In this document: positions 28,647 to 29,027 of the stretch, one piece after another
How positions within the stretch are numbered: position 1 is the first letter of the stretch
Layout of the letters: every line of letters starts with the position of its first letter
Position numbers and translations under genes: made by a program
The notes under the pieces: model-generated
What the model was told of the DNA's origin: nothing
Databases searched by the model: none
What the model saw: the letters and a program-made list of their open reading frames with translations, nothing else
Source: VRUE01 sp035707825
GTDB lineage: Bacteria > Actinomycetota > Thermoleophilia > Solirubrobacterales > 70-9
Direction: 5' to 3'
DNA length: 29,027 bases
NCBI GenBank assembly: GCA_035707825.1
Contig: DASSTR010000039.1
Coordinates: forward strand, 1-29,027

Positions 28647-29027
28647 GTGAGAAAGACCCTCCCCTCTGAGGTGGAGCGGCGTCGCCGTCTCCTCACCCGT
28701 ACGCTCCCCCTCGCGATCATCGCCGTGATCGCCTTCGTGCTGGGCGCGGCGGCCGGCAAGGAGGAGCCTCCCGAAAAGCAGGCCGCAGCGCGCTTCGCCA
28801 CCGCCTGGGGGGAAAGAGACTTCACGGCGATGTATGCGGAGCTGAACCCGGCCTCGCGCCGCACCACCAGCGAAGCCGAGTTCAGGGCCGCGTATCGCGA
28901 AGCCGCAGGGGTGGCGACGCTGCGGGCGCTCGCCTTCAACTCTCCACAGGGCCCCGCCGGCGAGGACCCCAAGGAGGTCGCCGTCGCGGCGACGGCGGAG
29001 ACCGTTGCCTTCGGCATCGTAGAAGAG
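28647..29027 (+). CDS. Penicillin-binding protein N-terminus (partial)
   Basis: 127 codons from GTG 28647 remain open to the window edge. A short basic cytoplasmic segment (RKTLPSEVERRRRLLTR) precedes a transmembrane anchor (about residues 22-38, LPLAIIAVIAFVLGAAAG). An NTF2-like domain of the MecA_N type follows: AARFATAWGERDFTAMYAEL, then RRTTSEAEFRAAYREAAG. This arrangement is typical of class B penicillin-binding transpeptidases that cross-link peptidoglycan, whose catalytic domain would lie beyond the window. The transpeptidase assignment is inferred from the N-terminal domains only. Confidence 0.72.
   Translation, partial: MRKTLPSEVERRRRLLTRTLPLAIIAVIAFVLGAAAGKEEPPEKQAAARFATAWGERDFTAMYAELNPASRRTTSEAEFRAAYREAAGVATLRALAFNSPQGPAGEDPKEVAVAATAETVAFGIVEE

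Noticed and set aside
1..29027. CRISPR arrays, tRNA/rRNA genes, insertion sequences, phage or toxin-antitoxin modules
   Set aside because: I looked for regularly spaced repeats, tRNA-like terminal sequences, transposase or integrase motifs and small paired genes, and found none.

Overview
The window is very GC-rich (I estimate about 70%) and densely coded on both strands, with many GTG and TTG starts. It looks like a chromosomal segment of a high-GC actinobacterium. The combination of a MarP-type protease, a wax ester synthase/DGAT, SufB/SufD with a Rieske ferredoxin, an AddB-like nuclease and an actinobacterial-style FxsA suggests the class Thermoleophilia (Solirubrobacterales-like). That placement is inference and was not tested. 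I see no rRNA, tRNA, CRISPR array, insertion sequence, integrase or phage gene.

Layout. 1-175 is a leader region with a candidate suf promoter and an IscR-like palindrome. 176-3090 (+) is a Rieske ferredoxin, sufB and sufD: iron-sulfur cluster assembly without sufC, sufS or sufU in view. 3095-4417 (-) is a regulator made of two fused TetR modules. 4442-7387 (-) is a compact group of five genes: a heme-oxygenase-fold di-metal protein, a small membrane protein, a cupredoxin-like protein, a 467-aa polytopic membrane protein and a 47-aa membrane microprotein. Its divergent partner at 7440-8285 (+) is a thioredoxin-fold protein that has lost its CXXC cysteines. This block is the best candidate here for an uncharacterised system. 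8376-10236 holds two convergent secreted proteins of unknown function. 10248-11216 (-) is ispH (isoprenoid precursors). 11318-13290 (+) holds a wax ester synthase/DGAT and fxsA. 13318-13379 is an unexplained, possibly pseudoknotted RNA-like element ahead of an Excalibur-domain secreted protein. 14040-16374 (+) is glutamate decarboxylase followed by an NTF2-like protein and an orphan protein. 16385-16702 (-) is a SufT/MIP18-type iron-sulfur maturation protein. 16745-18286 (+) has two hypothetical proteins and a HAD phosphatase; 18391-18846 (-) is hypothetical.

18946-25583 (+) is a two-gene AddB/AddA-like helicase-nuclease operon. It converges on xseB-xseA (exonuclease VII, 25553-27084, -), so two DNA-end-processing systems lie side by side. 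27094-27435 (-) is a YodB-like HxlR redox regulator, divergent from a MarP-like periplasmic serine protease (27478-28623, +), with a TACT-N7-AGTA box between them. The window ends inside a penicillin-binding protein (28647 onward, +). The protease and PBP suggest an envelope-maintenance neighbourhood.

A window-wide regulatory pattern: at least nine genes have a TANNNT -10-like hexamer exactly 6 or 7 nt upstream of the start codon and no Shine-Dalgarno sequence, the arrangement expected for leaderless transcripts. I used it to choose several starts.
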